NCBI RefSeq assembly: GCF_012726195.1
Contig: NZ_JAASAF010000009.1
Coordinates: forward strand, 124,001-188,000
DNA from: Rhodococcus sp. HNM0563
Lineage (GTDB): Bacteria; Actinomycetota; Actinomycetes; Mycobacteriales; Mycobacteriaceae
Direction: 5' to 3'
Length of the DNA: 64,000 bases
Below, piece after piece: positions 23,802 through 34,679 of this stretch. Positions within the stretch are counted from its first letter, which is position 1. Every line of letters starts with the position of its first letter. The notes under the pieces were generated by a model. That model did not search any database, was not told the origin of the DNA, and worked only from the letters and a program-made list of their open reading frames with translations. Both the position numbers and the translations under genes were made by a program.

Positions 23802-24799
23802 CAGTTCCCCCCTCCCAGAGTGCGACCCGGCTCGCGGTATCCCGGAATCTCGGGCAGACCGGGCGGCGTCAGATTCACGACCACCTGGTCGAACCAGCGC
23901 CCGTTGCCGACAACGTTGGAATACAGGCGCACGAACGGCTCATACAGCTTCATGGCCCTGTCGAGGTTGTCGTTGTTGTCCTGCAGGATCTGAACGACGC
24001 CACGCAGGTTTTCCAGGGCGGGACCGATCTGTTCCTGGTTTTCGACCACGAGGGCCGAGAGTTCCGTCGAGAGCCGCTTGGTCCCGGCGAGCAGTTGCGA
24101 GATCGCCTGCTGACGGTTGTTGAGTTCGGTGATCAGCAGGGCCCCGTCGCTGAGCAGACGATTGAACTCGGTGTTCCGGTCGGCGAGAATCTGCGACACG
24201 TTGCCCGTGGCTTCGAGCAGCCGCTTGAGTTCCTTGTCGCGGCTCGCGATCGTCTCCGACAGCCTGCTCACACCGTCGAGTGACGCGCGGATGTCGTCGG
24301 GGGTCTCGGAGAACGCGCCAGCCAGCGTCTCGAAACTCGTTGCAAGCTGGTCGGAGTCGATGTCGCCGAGCGTCGTGGCTGCAGACGAGAACGCCTCGAT
24401 CACGTCGTACGGCGAGACTGTGCGGTCGAGCGGAATCCGATCGTCCGGGTCGAGGACCTCGGCGCCGCTCGGATTCAACGCGAGATACTTCTGCCCCAGG
24501 ATCGTCTTGATCTGGATCGAGGCCGACGTGTTGTCTCCCACCCACGCGTCCTGGACCCGGAAGGACACGACGACGCGATCCCCTTCGAGTTCGACGGCAC
24601 TGACCGTGCCCACCTTGACGCCCGCGATGCGCACCTCGTTGGTGGGCTTGAGTCCTGCTGCCTCGCTGAACTCGGCCTTGTAGGTCGCTCCGGCGCCGAT
24701 GATCGGCAACGAATCGAGGAAGAATGCGGACAGTGTCGCCAGCAGAATCACGACGATGCCCAGGGCACCGGCGGCTGCCGGACTGCGGCGTTTGCTCAT
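23801..24799 (-). CDS. mceC: MceC: MCE-domain lipid transporter subunit
   Basis: 332 residues from the ATG at 24799 ([14 protein letters not shown]), which overlaps the mceB stop as ATGA; the frame stays open upstream but is covered by mceB. One membrane helix at about residues 9-30, the MCE domain ([37 protein letters not shown]), and the helical needle region. Shorter than most MceC proteins because it lacks a Pro-rich tail. Confidence 0.92.
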   Translation of the reverse strand: MSKRRSPAAAGALGIVVILLATLSAFFLDSLPIIGAGATYKAEFSEAAGLKPTNEVRIAGVKVGTVSAVELEGDRVVVSFRVQDAWVGDNTSASIQIKTILGQKYLALNPSGAEVLDPDDRIPLDRTVSPYDVIEAFSSAATTLGDIDSDQLATSFETLAGAFSETPDDIRASLDGVSRLSETIASRDKELKRLLEATGNVSQILADRNTEFNRLLSDGALLITELNNRQQAISQLLAGTKRLSTELSALVVENQEQIGPALENLRGVVQILQDNNDNLDRAMKLYEPFVRLYSNVVGNGRWFDQVVVNLTPPGLPEIPGYREPGRTLGGGN

Positions 24800-25875
24800 C
24801 GTCCCTGCAACTCCTGCATCCCCTCCTGCGTGCATCGCTGCGCCGCATTCGTATAGATGGGCTGGTTCACGGTGGGTAGCCCCGTGGGGAGATTCAGGTA
24901 CGGCACCGAACCGGGCCCGGCGATGATGTCGATACCGCACAGGTAGAACTGGAACCACGACCCGTAGCTGGCGACACGGCCGAGTTTCTCGAGCTTGACG
25001 GGCAGGTTGGCGAGCACATCGTTCACCTCACCGCTGTTCGCGTTGAGGTTGCCGGTCAGCTCGTTCAGAGCGGTGATCGACTGGGTGACCGACGAGCGCG
25101 TCGGCTCCAGCACGTCCGCCACCGCATCGGTCAGGCCCGCGAGGGACTGCACCGACGAACCCACCGTGTCGCGGTCCGCGGCCAGCCCGCTGACGAGCGC
25201 CTGGGTGTTCACCAGGAGCGAGTCGAGTTGTTCGTCCCGCTCGTCGATCGTGGTGAGGACGGTGTTCAGGTTGTCGATGACGGCACCGATCACCGCGTCC
25301 TTGTCGGCGATCGTGTTCGTCAGACTTGCAGTGCTGCGCACGAGATCGTCGATGGTTCCTGTTTCGCCTTGGAACACCTGGATGATCTGGAACGACAGTT
25401 TGTTGACGTCGTCGGCGCTCAGCGTCTGGAACAGTGGACGGAATCCGTCGAACAGCGTGGTGAGGTTGACGGCAGGCCGCGTCCGTTCGATGGGAATGGT
25501 CTCCCCTTCGGTCATGCGCTGCCCCTGGTCACCCTCGCCTTGTCCCAGCGCGATGTATCGCTGGCCGACCAGATTGCGGAAACGCAGGGCTGCGGTCGAT
25601 GTCGAGGGAAGCCAGTCGCGTTGATCGAGGGAGAACGTCACGCGGGCCTCACGCTCGTTCACGATCGAGATCTCGTTCACCTGCCCGACCTTCACACCGG
25701 CGATGCGCACATCGTCGCCCTCGTTGAGTGAGGTGACGTCGGAGAACACGGCGTGGAACTTCGTTCCTCCGGTCCCTCCGACGCTCGCGATGGTGGCCGC
25801 GAGGACACCGGTCGCGAAGATGGTGACCACGGCGAACACGATCAGTTTGGTCAGCGGTGCAGCAAGACCCCTCAC
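24796..25875 (-). CDS. mceB: MceB: MCE-domain lipid transporter subunit
   Basis: 359 residues from the GTG at 25875, which overlaps the mceA stop (GTGA) and has a GGAGGTGA 7 bases upstream. Membrane anchor at about residues 8-30 (TKLIVFAVVTIFATGVLAATIASV). The MCE domain is [27 protein letters not shown]. The helical region contains VIDNLNTVLTTIDERDEQLDSLL, and the tail FYLCGIDIIAGPG is typical for MceB. Confidence 0.92.
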   Translation of the reverse strand: MRGLAAPLTKLIVFAVVTIFATGVLAATIASVGGTGGTKFHAVFSDVTSLNEGDDVRIAGVKVGQVNEISIVNEREARVTFSLDQRDWLPSTSTAALRFRNLVGQRYIALGQGEGDQGQRMTEGETIPIERTRPAVNLTTLFDGFRPLFQTLSADDVNKLSFQIIQVFQGETGTIDDLVRSTASLTNTIADKDAVIGAVIDNLNTVLTTIDERDEQLDSLLVNTQALVSGLAADRDTVGSSVQSLAGLTDAVADVLEPTRSSVTQSITALNELTGNLNANSGEVNDVLANLPVKLEKLGRVASYGSWFQFYLCGIDIIAGPGSVPYLNLPTGLPTVNQPIYTNAAQRCTQEGMQELQGR

Positions 25876-27242
25876 TGGAAGCTCACCTCCGCGCCGCGGA
25901 GCGCAGGAGCGCCCAGCCGCGTCGTCCACGCCGGGACATCCTGCGGTGCGATACCGGTGGCCTGGCCGTAGATCACGTCGAGGGTGTCCTGCTCGGCACG
26001 TGAACCTTCGTACGAGACCGGGGTCGCGGAGTCCGAACCCGAAAGTCCGATGATGGTGCCCACGTCGTCGGGCACCCCCGAGCCTTCGGGGGCCGGGAAC
26101 ATCGGGATCGAGGCGGGGCCCGGATTGCGCGAGGGAACCTGATAGGAACCGTCGTTGATCGAGCCGCCGGGATACTGCGGGAAATGTCTACCCGGCTCCG
26201 TCACCTGGTCGTAGCAGGCCGGACCACGGGTGTCGAGCATGCGCGGTTCGTCCTGATTCGGCAGGTAGCGTCCCTTGGGATTGGTGAACTGGATATTCGC
26301 GCGCGCGGCAGGGAACGGGTCGTCGGCGGCAAGCAGTTCCACCGCGGCGGGCTTGGCTTCGGCGAAGCCCCGGAACGTGCACTGGAACGACGGCGAGTAC
26401 CGAGCGAGCAACTGCAATGCTTCCTTCGAATCCGCGGAGATACTGATCAGGGAGTTCGCATTGGTCTGGAGGAAATCTGCGGTCGATGCGGACGCGCCGG
26501 TCGCGGTGGCCAGCAGGGTCTGGATCTGGTTCTGCTCCTCGACGATCGTCGCACCGGTGGTCCGGAGGTTGTCGAGCGCGTTGATGAGATCCGGGGCTGC
26601 TTCGGAGTAGGTCTGTGTGAAATCGGCGAGGCCGCGCAGGTCTTCCTGCAGCGTAGGTAGTTCCACGTTGACCTCTCGGAATATCCGCTCGAGGTTGTCG
26701 ACCGTCCGGCCGAGGGTCTCGCCGCGTCCGCTCAAGCCCTGCGCGAGTGCACCCAGTGTGTTCGCCAGATCCTGCGGGGGTATCGCCTGCAGGAGGGGCA
26801 GCAGGCCGTCGAGTACCTCCCCCAGCTCGGCGGTCTTCTCGCTGGTGTCCTGTACCAGGACGTCACCTGCCTGCAGCGCACGTCCGGGATCGGCCGGGAT
26901 CATCAGAGAGATGTAGCGCTCCCCGAAAAGCGTCTTGGGTAGCAGCTGCCCGGTCGCGTTGGCCGGAATGAGCTCGGCTTTCTCGGGCTCGATCGCGAGG
27001 TGCGCAGTGACCTGATCACCCTCGGCGCTCGTCGAGCGCACCTCTCCCACGATCACACCGCGCACCTTGACGTCGGCGTTCTTGGGCAGGGCGTTGCCGA
27101 CGCTGTCCGTGATGAGTTCGACCTCGACGACCTTCTTGAACGTCTTGTTGTACAGCGCGATCGTGCCTGCGATGAACAGCGCCAGGACGAGGAAGAACAC
27201 CAATCCGAGCGTGCGCCGCCGCAAGACCGAAGTGTCGCTCAT
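25872..27242 (-). CDS. mceA: MceA: MCE-domain lipid transporter subunit
   Basis: 456 residues. The ATG overlaps the yrbEB stop (ATGA). Membrane helix at about residues 12-29 (LGLVFFLVLALFIAGTIAL). The MCE domain (VEVELITDSVGNALPKNADVKVRGVIVGEV) contains the segment TLFGERYISLMIP, characteristic of MceA proteins. The C-terminal domain after residue 290 is Pro/Gly-rich. As first mce gene it identifies the operon as a full A-F set. It could import fatty acids, mycolates, cholesterol or other lipids; the sequence alone cannot decide, and no steroid genes are nearby. Confidence 0.93.
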   Translation of the reverse strand: MSDTSVLRRRTLGLVFFLVLALFIAGTIALYNKTFKKVVEVELITDSVGNALPKNADVKVRGVIVGEVRSTSAEGDQVTAHLAIEPEKAELIPANATGQLLPKTLFGERYISLMIPADPGRALQAGDVLVQDTSEKTAELGEVLDGLLPLLQAIPPQDLANTLGALAQGLSGRGETLGRTVDNLERIFREVNVELPTLQEDLRGLADFTQTYSEAAPDLINALDNLRTTGATIVEEQNQIQTLLATATGASASTADFLQTNANSLISISADSKEALQLLARYSPSFQCTFRGFAEAKPAAVELLAADDPFPAARANIQFTNPKGRYLPNQDEPRMLDTRGPACYDQVTEPGRHFPQYPGGSINDGSYQVPSRNPGPASIPMFPAPEGSGVPDDVGTIIGLSGSDSATPVSYEGSRAEQDTLDVIYGQATGIAPQDVPAWTTRLGAPALRGAEVSFQ

Positions 27243-28099
27243 CCGGCCACCCTCACCGTCGTGCTCGTGCCCCAGATCGCGAGACTGAGGAAGAAGTCGA
27301 GAACCGCGATCGTGACGATTGCGGTCCGTACCGCCCGCCCCACGGCCACGCCGACGCCCGCCGGGCCTCCACTCGCGTGGAATCCGTAGTAGCAGTGGAT
27401 GAGGATCAGTACGAACGCGAACACCAGGACCTTGGCGAACGAATAGAGCACGTCCTCCGGCGGCAGGAACAAATTGAAGTAGTGGTCATAGGACCCCGGA
27501 GACTGCCCGTTGAACAGGGTGCTGATCACTCTCGTCATCAGATACGCGGCGAGCAGACCGACGATGTACAGCGGGATGACAGCAATGAATCCGGCGATCA
27601 TCCTGGTGGTCACGAGAAACGGCACCGACGGAACCGCCATCACTTCGAGGGCGTCGATTTCCTCACTGATCCGCATCGCGCCGAGCTGGGCGGTGAAGCC
27701 ACAACCCACGGTGGCGGACAACGCGAGGGCCGCCACGATCGGCGCAAGCTCACGGGTGTTGACGTAGGCGGACAAGAAGCCGGTGAGTACCGACGACCCC
27801 AGCTGTTCGAGTGCCGCGTAGCCCTGCAGACCCACGACGACGCCGGTGAACCCGGACATCATCGCGATCACGCCGATGGTCCCGCCGATCACAGCAAGCG
27901 CACCGCTGCCGAAGGTGACCTCGGCGAGAAGCCGGAGCACTTCCTTGCGGTAGTGCGTGACGGTGCGGGGAATCCATCCCACCGCCCGTGCGTAGAACGA
28001 CATCTGCTCGCCCGCGCGGTCGAGCATGTTCAGTGGTGCGCGCAGCACTTTCCGGCCACGGATCAGAACGAGATCTCCGCGCCCCTTGGCGATTGTCAT
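27239..28099 (-). CDS. yrbEB: YrbEB: MlaE-family permease of the mce transporter
   Basis: 286 residues with five to six membrane segments. The MlaE signature region is LSATVGCGFTAQLGAMRISEEIDALEVMAVPSV, with the conserved Glu-Glu-Ile-Asp-Ala motif that contacts the ATPase. C-terminal GPAGVGVAVGRAVRTAIVTIAVLDFFLSL is also typical. It pairs with YrbEA to form the inner-membrane permease, powered by MceG. The start is 4 bp after the yrbEA stop, and the stop overlaps mceA. Confidence 0.94.
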   Translation of the reverse strand: MTIAKGRGDLVLIRGRKVLRAPLNMLDRAGEQMSFYARAVGWIPRTVTHYRKEVLRLLAEVTFGSGALAVIGGTIGVIAMMSGFTGVVVGLQGYAALEQLGSSVLTGFLSAYVNTRELAPIVAALALSATVGCGFTAQLGAMRISEEIDALEVMAVPSVPFLVTTRMIAGFIAVIPLYIVGLLAAYLMTRVISTLFNGQSPGSYDHYFNLFLPPEDVLYSFAKVLVFAFVLILIHCYYGFHASGGPAGVGVAVGRAVRTAIVTIAVLDFFLSLAIWGTSTTVRVAG

Positions 28100-28103
28100 C
28101 GCT

Positions 28104-28895
28104 TCACGACCCCTTCGCCGGAACGACCTGCAGATACACCATCGTCAGGATCAGATTTGCAAAGAACAGCAACAGGAACGTGATGACGACGGTCTGGTTC
28201 ACCGCCTCGCCCACGCCCTTCGGGCCGGGACCCGGATTCAGCCCCTTGTACGACGCGACGACACCGGCGATGATGCCGAAGATCGCAGCTTTGAGTTCCG
28301 CCACGTAGAGATCGGGAAGCTGCGCCAGAGCGGAGAACGACGCGAGGTACGCCCCCGGAGTTCCGTCCTGGAGGATGACGTTGAAGAAGTACCCGCCCGC
28401 GATACCGACGACCGAAACCAGTCCGTTGAGGAGCAGCGCCACCAGCACCATCGCGAGCACGCGCGGAACCACCAGTCGCTGGATCGGGTCGATGCCCAGC
28501 ACCTTCATCGCGTCGATCTCTTCACGGATGGTTCGTGATCCGAGGTCTGCGGTGACCGCGGAACCTGCCGCACCCGCGATCAGCAATGCCGTCACGATCG
28601 GGCTGCCCTGCTGGATCACCGCGAGGACACTGGCGGCGCCGGTGAACGACTCCGCGCCGAGTTGCTTGATCAGCGATCCGGTCTGCAGCGACACGACAGC
28701 ACCGAACGGGATCGCCACCAACGCGGTGGGGAGGATCGTGACGCTGGCGATGAACCAGGCCTGTTCGATGAATTCCCGGAACTGGAACGGTCGCCGGAAG
28801 GTGTTGCGAACGACGTCGACGAAGAGCTCGAAGATGTTTCCGGCTTGGGTGAGCGCGCCGTGCACAGGGCGCACGAGCGAGGTACTTCCCCCCAT
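28104..28895 (-). CDS. yrbEA: YrbEA: MlaE-family permease of the mce transporter
   Basis: 263 residues. IAGAAGSAVTADLGSRTIREEIDAMKVLGIDPIQRLVVPRVLA is the MlaE family core with the EEIDAM coupling motif; about five membrane segments. An AGGAG SD lies 6 bases before the ATG. It follows mceG by 12 bp, so ATPase, both permeases and all six Mce proteins are co-transcribed. Confidence 0.94.
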   Translation of the reverse strand: MGGSTSLVRPVHGALTQAGNIFELFVDVVRNTFRRPFQFREFIEQAWFIASVTILPTALVAIPFGAVVSLQTGSLIKQLGAESFTGAASVLAVIQQGSPIVTALLIAGAAGSAVTADLGSRTIREEIDAMKVLGIDPIQRLVVPRVLAMVLVALLLNGLVSVVGIAGGYFFNVILQDGTPGAYLASFSALAQLPDLYVAELKAAIFGIIAGVVASYKGLNPGPGPKGVGEAVNQTVVITFLLLFFANLILTMVYLQVVPAKGS

Positions 28896-28907
28896 CTATT
28901 CTCCTAC

Positions 28908-29987
28908 TTAAGGCCGTGAGGCTGGTCGTACCCCTTGGGATGAGTAAGCGGGGATCACCTGAGTGTCGTCATCTCTGTAGTCATGCTCGGGGTAGGCCGC
29001 CCCTGCGCTCTCTTCCTCGAGCGATTCCACGATCGCGGCCTGGGCCGCCGGCGGGAGCGTGTGCAGGATCTGACGCACTCGATCCTGGCGTCGGTGCACC
29101 GCCTGACGCACCGGCATACCGGGCGTCGCCTGCATCTGCGGAATGATGCCTTCCACGTCGTCGACACCGCCTGCGTGGTGCCCGGCGTCCACGAGCGCCT
29201 GCTCGTGCGCCATCTGTGCTTCGTCCTTCTCTTCGGACATACCGATCGGACCGATCATCGTGCCGTTGAGGAACTGCTTGACCACCGGTTCATCGGATGT
29301 GAGCAGCACCTCGCGCGGACCGAACATCACCAGCTGCCTGCGGAACAACATTCCGATGTTGTCCGGCACCGTACGAGCCAGGTTGATGTTGTGCGACACG
29401 ATCAGAATCGTGGCATCGATCTCCGCATTGATATCGATCAATGTCTGCGAGATGTAGGTCGTGCGCACCGGATCGAGACCCGAGTCCGGCTCGTCCACCA
29501 GGATGATCTCCGGATCGAGCACCAGCGCGCGGGCCAGGCCTGCGCGCTTGCGCATACCGCCGGAGATCTCACCGGGAAGCTTGTCTTCCGCACCGAGCAG
29601 ACCCACGAGTTCGAGCTTGCTCATCACGATCTTGCGGATGTCCGACTCGGACTTCTTGGTGTGCTCACGCAGCGGGAAGGCCACGTTGTCGTACAGGTTC
29701 ATCGACCCGAACAGAGCACCGTCCTGGAACAGCACCCCGAACAGCTTCCGGATCTCGTACAGATCCTTGCTCGAGCACTGCAGGATGTCGGTGCCGTCGA
29801 TGACGATCGAACCCTGCTCCGGTCGCAACAGACCGATCAGTGACTTGAGGAACACCGATTTACCCGTACCGGACGGACCGAGCAGGGCACTGACTTCACC
29901 GGCAGGAAGTGTCAGCGATACATCCTGCCAAATCCGCTGAGAGCCGAAGGACTTGGTCAACCCCTCGACAGAAACCTCTACACCCAC
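28908..29987 (-). CDS. mceG: MceG (Mkl): ATPase energising Mce transport
   Basis: 359 residues from the GTG at 29987, preceded by GGAGG at 5 bases; an in-frame GTG at 29999 lies inside that SD and is less likely. Walker A LLGPSGTGKSVFLKSL, Q-loop LFQDGALFGSM, ABC signature ISGGMRKRAGLARALVLDP, Walker B IILVDEPDSGLDP and switch His VSHNINL are all present. The C-terminal 100 residues after GTMIGPIGMSEEKDEAQM are the extension particular to MceG/Mkl. In M. tuberculosis this ATPase serves several mce operons; here it heads one and may also serve others. Confidence 0.95.
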   Translation of the reverse strand: MGVEVSVEGLTKSFGSQRIWQDVSLTLPAGEVSALLGPSGTGKSVFLKSLIGLLRPEQGSIVIDGTDILQCSSKDLYEIRKLFGVLFQDGALFGSMNLYDNVAFPLREHTKKSESDIRKIVMSKLELVGLLGAEDKLPGEISGGMRKRAGLARALVLDPEIILVDEPDSGLDPVRTTYISQTLIDINAEIDATILIVSHNINLARTVPDNIGMLFRRQLVMFGPREVLLTSDEPVVKQFLNGTMIGPIGMSEEKDEAQMAHEQALVDAGHHAGGVDDVEGIIPQMQATPGMPVRQAVHRRQDRVRQILHTLPPAAQAAIVESLEEESAGAAYPEHDYRDDDTQVIPAYSSQGVRPASRP

Positions 29988-30057
29988 GGTTACCTCCACA
30001 CTGTTTCGACGCCATCCACCCCTGTGGGTTGGGCCACTCTATCGCATCGAAGTGATA

Positions 30058-30100
30058 ACTGTGACAGTGAATACTACTAGCGAGTAAGTTGGCAAATCAA
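30058..30100 (-). promoter_or_regulatory. mceG promoter candidate with a short palindrome
   Basis: Minus-strand TTGATT (30100-30095) and TAGTAT (30076-30071), spacing 18, form a plausible promoter about 85 bp upstream of the mceG start. Immediately downstream, ACTGT-G-ACAGT (30058-30068) is a perfect dyad placed where a repressor would block the start site. The rest of the 29988-30323 gap holds only this and the rplL terminator. Confidence 0.45.
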
Positions 30101-30231
30101 TACCACTTACATAGGCAGACTTATCCCATGACCTGCACAGATACACAGTGGGTACGGTATTCGGAAATCACGCGCAATGTGCCGCAACACGCGCGATTCC
30201 GAAACACGAGAAAATTCGGCACGCACGAAAA

Positions 30232-30270
30232 AAGCCGCCCCCACGGATTCGAGATCCATGGGGGCGGCTT
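30232..30270 (-). terminator. Intrinsic terminator downstream of rplL
   Basis: Stem AAGCCGCCCCCA (30232-30243) pairing with TGGGGGCGGCTT (30259-30270), loop of 15 bases. Read on the minus strand it is followed by TTTT, so it ends the rplJ-rplL transcript before mceG. Confidence 0.85.
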
Positions 30271-30323
30271 CGATGTGCACGCCACTACGCGCAGGAAATC
30301 CCGCGCGTGTGTGGTGAACCGTC

Positions 30324-30710
<387 letters not shown>

Positions 30711-30836
30711 GGTGGCGGTCCTTCCTGATAAGTCCCATGTCGCTGATCCGCGACCGATTGGGAGGGTGCATGCCGAGGCATGCCTGGATGTATCTGTTAT
30801 CGCGGTGATGCAGATTCGCGGTGATGCGGATCAGCG

Positions 30837-31364
30837 TCAGGCGGCTTCTTCTGCCGCCTTCTTCTCCTGCAGGGCGGCCGCAAGGCGAGCCACCTGGGAA
30901 GCGGGAGCATTGAACAGGCCTGCAGCCTTTGCCAAGTTGCCCTTCATCGCGCCGGCGAGCTTGGCCAACAGCACCTCGCGAGACTCGAGGTCCGCGATCT
31001 TGTTGACCTGGTCCACGGACAGCACGTCGCCGTCCATGTACCCGCCCTTGATGACGAGTGCCTTGTTGTCCTTCGCGAACGCCTTGATGGCCTTCGCAGC
31101 GTCCACCGGCTCGCCCTTGACGAACGCGATGGCGGTCGGACCGACGAACAGGTCGTCGAGACCCTCGACGCCCGCCTCAGCGGCGGCACGCTTGACCAGG
31201 GTGTTCTTGGCGACGGAGTAGGTCGCACCCTCTCCGAGCGCGCGACGCAGCTCGGTCAGACTTCCCACCGACAGACCACGGTATTCCGTGACCACAGCGG
31301 CCGTCGAGGTCTTGAACTGCTCGGTGATCTCCTCAACTGCGGAGACCTTCTCGGGCTTTGCCAT
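30837..31364 (-). CDS. rplJ: Ribosomal protein L10
   Basis: 175 residues from the ATG at 31364 ([17 protein letters not shown]), which has a GAGGAGG 6 bases upstream; the frame opens earlier, but that part is leader RNA. The core [27 protein letters not shown] is the L10 RNA-binding domain. The C-terminal helix ([21 protein letters not shown]) binds L7/L12 dimers. It probably represses its own operon through the leader. Confidence 0.97.
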   Translation of the reverse strand: MAKPEKVSAVEEITEQFKTSTAAVVTEYRGLSVGSLTELRRALGEGATYSVAKNTLVKRAAAEAGVEGLDDLFVGPTAIAFVKGEPVDAAKAIKAFAKDNKALVIKGGYMDGDVLSVDQVNKIADLESREVLLAKLAGAMKGNLAKAAGLFNAPASQVARLAAALQEKKAAEEAA

Positions 31365-31700
31365 ACTTCGCCTCCTCTCAGTTTCAGTCGTTTTCCCGGC
31401 GTCCCGAACGGGACGTCCCACCTGCGACAGGCGTTGGGCCGAGAAACGACGAACGCCCCGGCGCAGGGCACACGGGGCGTAAAGGAGAAGGCGGTGGAAT
31501 TCGGCTCCGGCCCGAAGGCTCGACGCAAATACTCTCGCACTTCCCTAACCTCGTCCTCCTGCGTGGGCCGCCGGACAAATCCGGACCTTCAACCGATTCC
31601 GCACGCGGAAAAGGTGACCAACGGTCTTGGGTAGAACATGATCGGGGTGAAGATCGGCACAATGCCGAACTACGTCGTAAAGACTAGCGGATGACAGGGC
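31365..31700 (-). promoter_or_regulatory. rplJ-rplL leader region (L10 leader candidate)
   Basis: There is no believable gene in the roughly 400-bp gap upstream of rplJ. On the minus strand it contains several GC-rich stem-loops, the clearest being GACGTCCCG-TTC-GGGACG (about 31402-31421) about 40 bases before the start codon, and another formed by GCCCCG and CGGGGC around 31454-31480. L10 leader RNAs occupy this position in many bacteria and bind L10 or the L10-L12 complex. I cannot align it to the consensus. Confidence 0.4.
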
Positions 31701-31711
31701 CGGAATGCAAA

Positions 31712-31742
31712 CGGTCGGCACGGAGAAACTCCGTGCCGACCG
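31712..31742 (-). terminator. Hairpin terminator downstream of rplA
   Basis: Perfect 14-bp stem CGGTCGGCACGGAG (31712-31725) with its complement at 31729-31742 and a 3-base loop. It lies 40 bp downstream of the rplA stop on the minus strand, followed by TTTGCATT. It separates rplKA from rplJL. Confidence 0.8.
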
Positions 31743-31782
31743 CTCGTTGCGTTCGCAGAACGTACGAAGGTGCTACCGCAGC

Positions 31783-32496
31783 CTATTCGGTAGCTTCGAG
31801 GAGGTTACGGGTACGCGCCGGATCCACCGGGATGCCCGGTCCGGTGGACGTCGCGACAGTGACCTTCTTGATGTAGCGGCCCTTCGCGCTCGACGGCTTC
31901 GCGCGAAGCACCTCGTCGAGAGCAGCAGCGTAGTTCTCGACCAGCTTGGTCTCGCCGAACGACGCCTTGCCGATCACGAAATGCAGATTCGAGTTCTTGT
32001 CGACCCGGAAGTTGATCTTGCCGCCCTTGATGTCCGTGACGGCCTTCGCGACGTCGGGGGTGACCGTACCGGTCTTCGGGTTCGGCATCAGACCACGCGG
32101 GCCGAGCACACGAGCGATGCGGCCGACCTTGGCCATCTGGTCCGGGGTCGCGATGGCGGCGTCGAAGTCCGTCCACCCGCCCTGGATCCGCTCGATCAGA
32201 TCTTCGGCACCGACAACATCCGCGCCGGCGGCCTCGGCCTCTGCGGCCTTCTCACCGACAGCGAAGACGACGACGCGAGCGGTCTTGCCCGTGCCGTGCG
32301 GCAGGTTCACCGTGCCGCGGACCATCTGGTCCGCCTTGCGCGGATCCACACCGAGGCGCATCGCGACCTCGACCGTGGCGTCGTAGTTCTTGGACGACGT
32401 CTCCTGCACCAGCTTCGCCGCATCGAGCGGGCTGTAGAGCGTGTCCGGGTTGATCTTCTCGGCGGCGGCGAGGTAAGCCTTGCTGCGCTTTGCCAT
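31783..32496 (-). CDS. rplA: Ribosomal protein L1
   Basis: 237 residues from the ATG at 32496 ([18 protein letters not shown]). Core motifs: [24 protein letters not shown] and [43 protein letters not shown], the latter the classical L1 signature. It binds 23S rRNA at the L1 stalk and in many bacteria represses rplKA translation. It lies downstream of rplK by 110 bp. Confidence 0.98.
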   Translation of the reverse strand: MAKRSKAYLAAAEKINPDTLYSPLDAAKLVQETSSKNYDATVEVAMRLGVDPRKADQMVRGTVNLPHGTGKTARVVVFAVGEKAAEAEAAGADVVGAEDLIERIQGGWTDFDAAIATPDQMAKVGRIARVLGPRGLMPNPKTGTVTPDVAKAVTDIKGGKINFRVDKNSNLHFVIGKASFGETKLVENYAAALDEVLRAKPSSAKGRYIKKVTVATSTGPGIPVDPARTRNLLEATE

Positions 32497-32606
32497 GTTG
32501 GTTCCTAACTTCTCACCGGTGGGTGAATGTTTCGGGAGTGGTGCGGGCCTGGCCGGCCCTCCCACGCTTGCTTGCTGAGTCGACTCGGCGGTCGACGCCG
32601 CCAGGG

Positions 32607-33041
32607 TCAGCCCTCGACGGTGATACCCATCGAGCGTGCAGTACCCGCGATGATCTTCGCGGCGGCCTCGACGTCGTTCGCGTTGAGGTCTTCCTGCTTG
32701 GTCTTCGCGATCTCGCGCACCTGGTCCATGGTCACCTTGGCGACCTTGGTCTTGTGCGGCTCGCCGGAGCCCTTCTGCACACCGGCAGCCTTGAGCAGCA
32801 GCTTGGCGGCAGGAGGAGTCTTCAGCTTGAAGTCGAACGTGCGGTCTTCGTAGACCGTGATCTCGACGGGCACCACATTGCCGCGCTGCGACTCGGTCGC
32901 TGCGTTGTAGGCCTTGCAGAACTCCATGATGTTGACGCCGTGCTGACCCAGCGCGGGACCGACCGGCGGAGCCGGGTTGGCCTGGCCGGCCTGGATCTGG
33001 AGCTTGATGAGCCCGGCGATCTTCTTCTTCTTGGGGGGCAT
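32607..33041 (-). CDS. rplK: Ribosomal protein L11
   Basis: 144 residues. N-terminal [45 protein letters not shown] includes the prolines tied to thiostrepton sensitivity. C-terminal [43 protein letters not shown] is the rRNA-binding domain. It forms the GTPase-associated centre of the 50S subunit. It follows nusG by 79 bp. Confidence 0.98.
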
Positions 33042-33120
33042 CTCTATTCCTAGTTTCTTGCTCGGTGTGGTTCTTGCGTATTCCTACTGCAAGTTTTCGT
33101 GTGTCGAGACGATCAGCTGA

Positions 33121-33969
<849 letters not shown>

Positions 33970-34395
33970 CTAGCCGAACAACCAGTTGACGCCCTGGGCG
34001 AACGCCAGGTCCAATCCGAAGATGAACGCAGTCATGACGGTCACGAACGCAATGACGACGAGCGTGTAGGTCGTCAGCTGTTTGCGATTCGGCCAGATCA
34101 CCTTGCGAAGTTCCGCGATGACCTCGCGGAAGAATCGACGCAGGCGCTTGAAGATGTTCTCGGACTTCTGCGCAGCGGGCCGGTCGGCCGATTCGGCAAC
34201 GGACCGGCGGGCGCGTGAGCCCTCTACGTCGGTAGAAACCGATGTCTGCGCGGCGCCGGAACGGCGAACTGCGCGCTTACCACTCGGACGCGGGACCGAG
34301 GAGGAAGCGTCGGGGGTTGCGCCGGTTTCCGTTCCAGCGTCACCGGGTGCAAACCCTCCGGTGCCGCCGTCGCGCCTACCGCGCTCCTCGCTCAC
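33970..34395 (-). CDS. secE: Preprotein translocase subunit SecE
   Basis: 141 residues from the GTG at 34395, preceded by GAGAGG; the frame runs further upstream into tRNA-Trp and is not coding there. The first 75 residues are a disordered, Arg/Ser/Ala-rich cytosolic extension usual for actinobacterial SecE. The conserved amphipathic helix and single membrane helix follow (FKRLRRFFREVIAELRKVIWPNRKQLTTYTLVVIAFVTVMTAFIFGLDLAFAQ). It is an essential part of SecYEG. The start codon is only 34 bp from the tRNA gene. Confidence 0.95.
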   Translation of the reverse strand: MSEERGRRDGGTGGFAPGDAGTETGATPDASSSVPRPSGKRAVRRSGAAQTSVSTDVEGSRARRSVAESADRPAAQKSENIFKRLRRFFREVIAELRKVIWPNRKQLTTYTLVVIAFVTVMTAFIFGLDLAFAQGVNWLFG

Positions 34396-34428
34396 ATCGT
34401 TCCTCTCGATCGCTGGGCAGTCCGGGTG

Positions 34429-34501
<73 letters not shown>

Positions 34502-34679
34502 TTGGCCGACCATCAGCGTCGAAACCTCGACACCTCACAGATCGGCCGATCTGCGACCACATGACACGCGCGCCACCCCACCGGTACATCCAAGTACCGA
34601 AGAGCAGCGCGCTGCGCTATGCGATCCCAGAAGCCCTAGTGTACTGCATTGCCCCGGGACTACCCAATCCGCAAGGCCG

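Noticed and set aside
31256-31540. Leader peptide upstream of rplJ
   Set aside because: The frame overlaps rplJ out of phase and has no SD at its start; a structured leader RNA is more likely.
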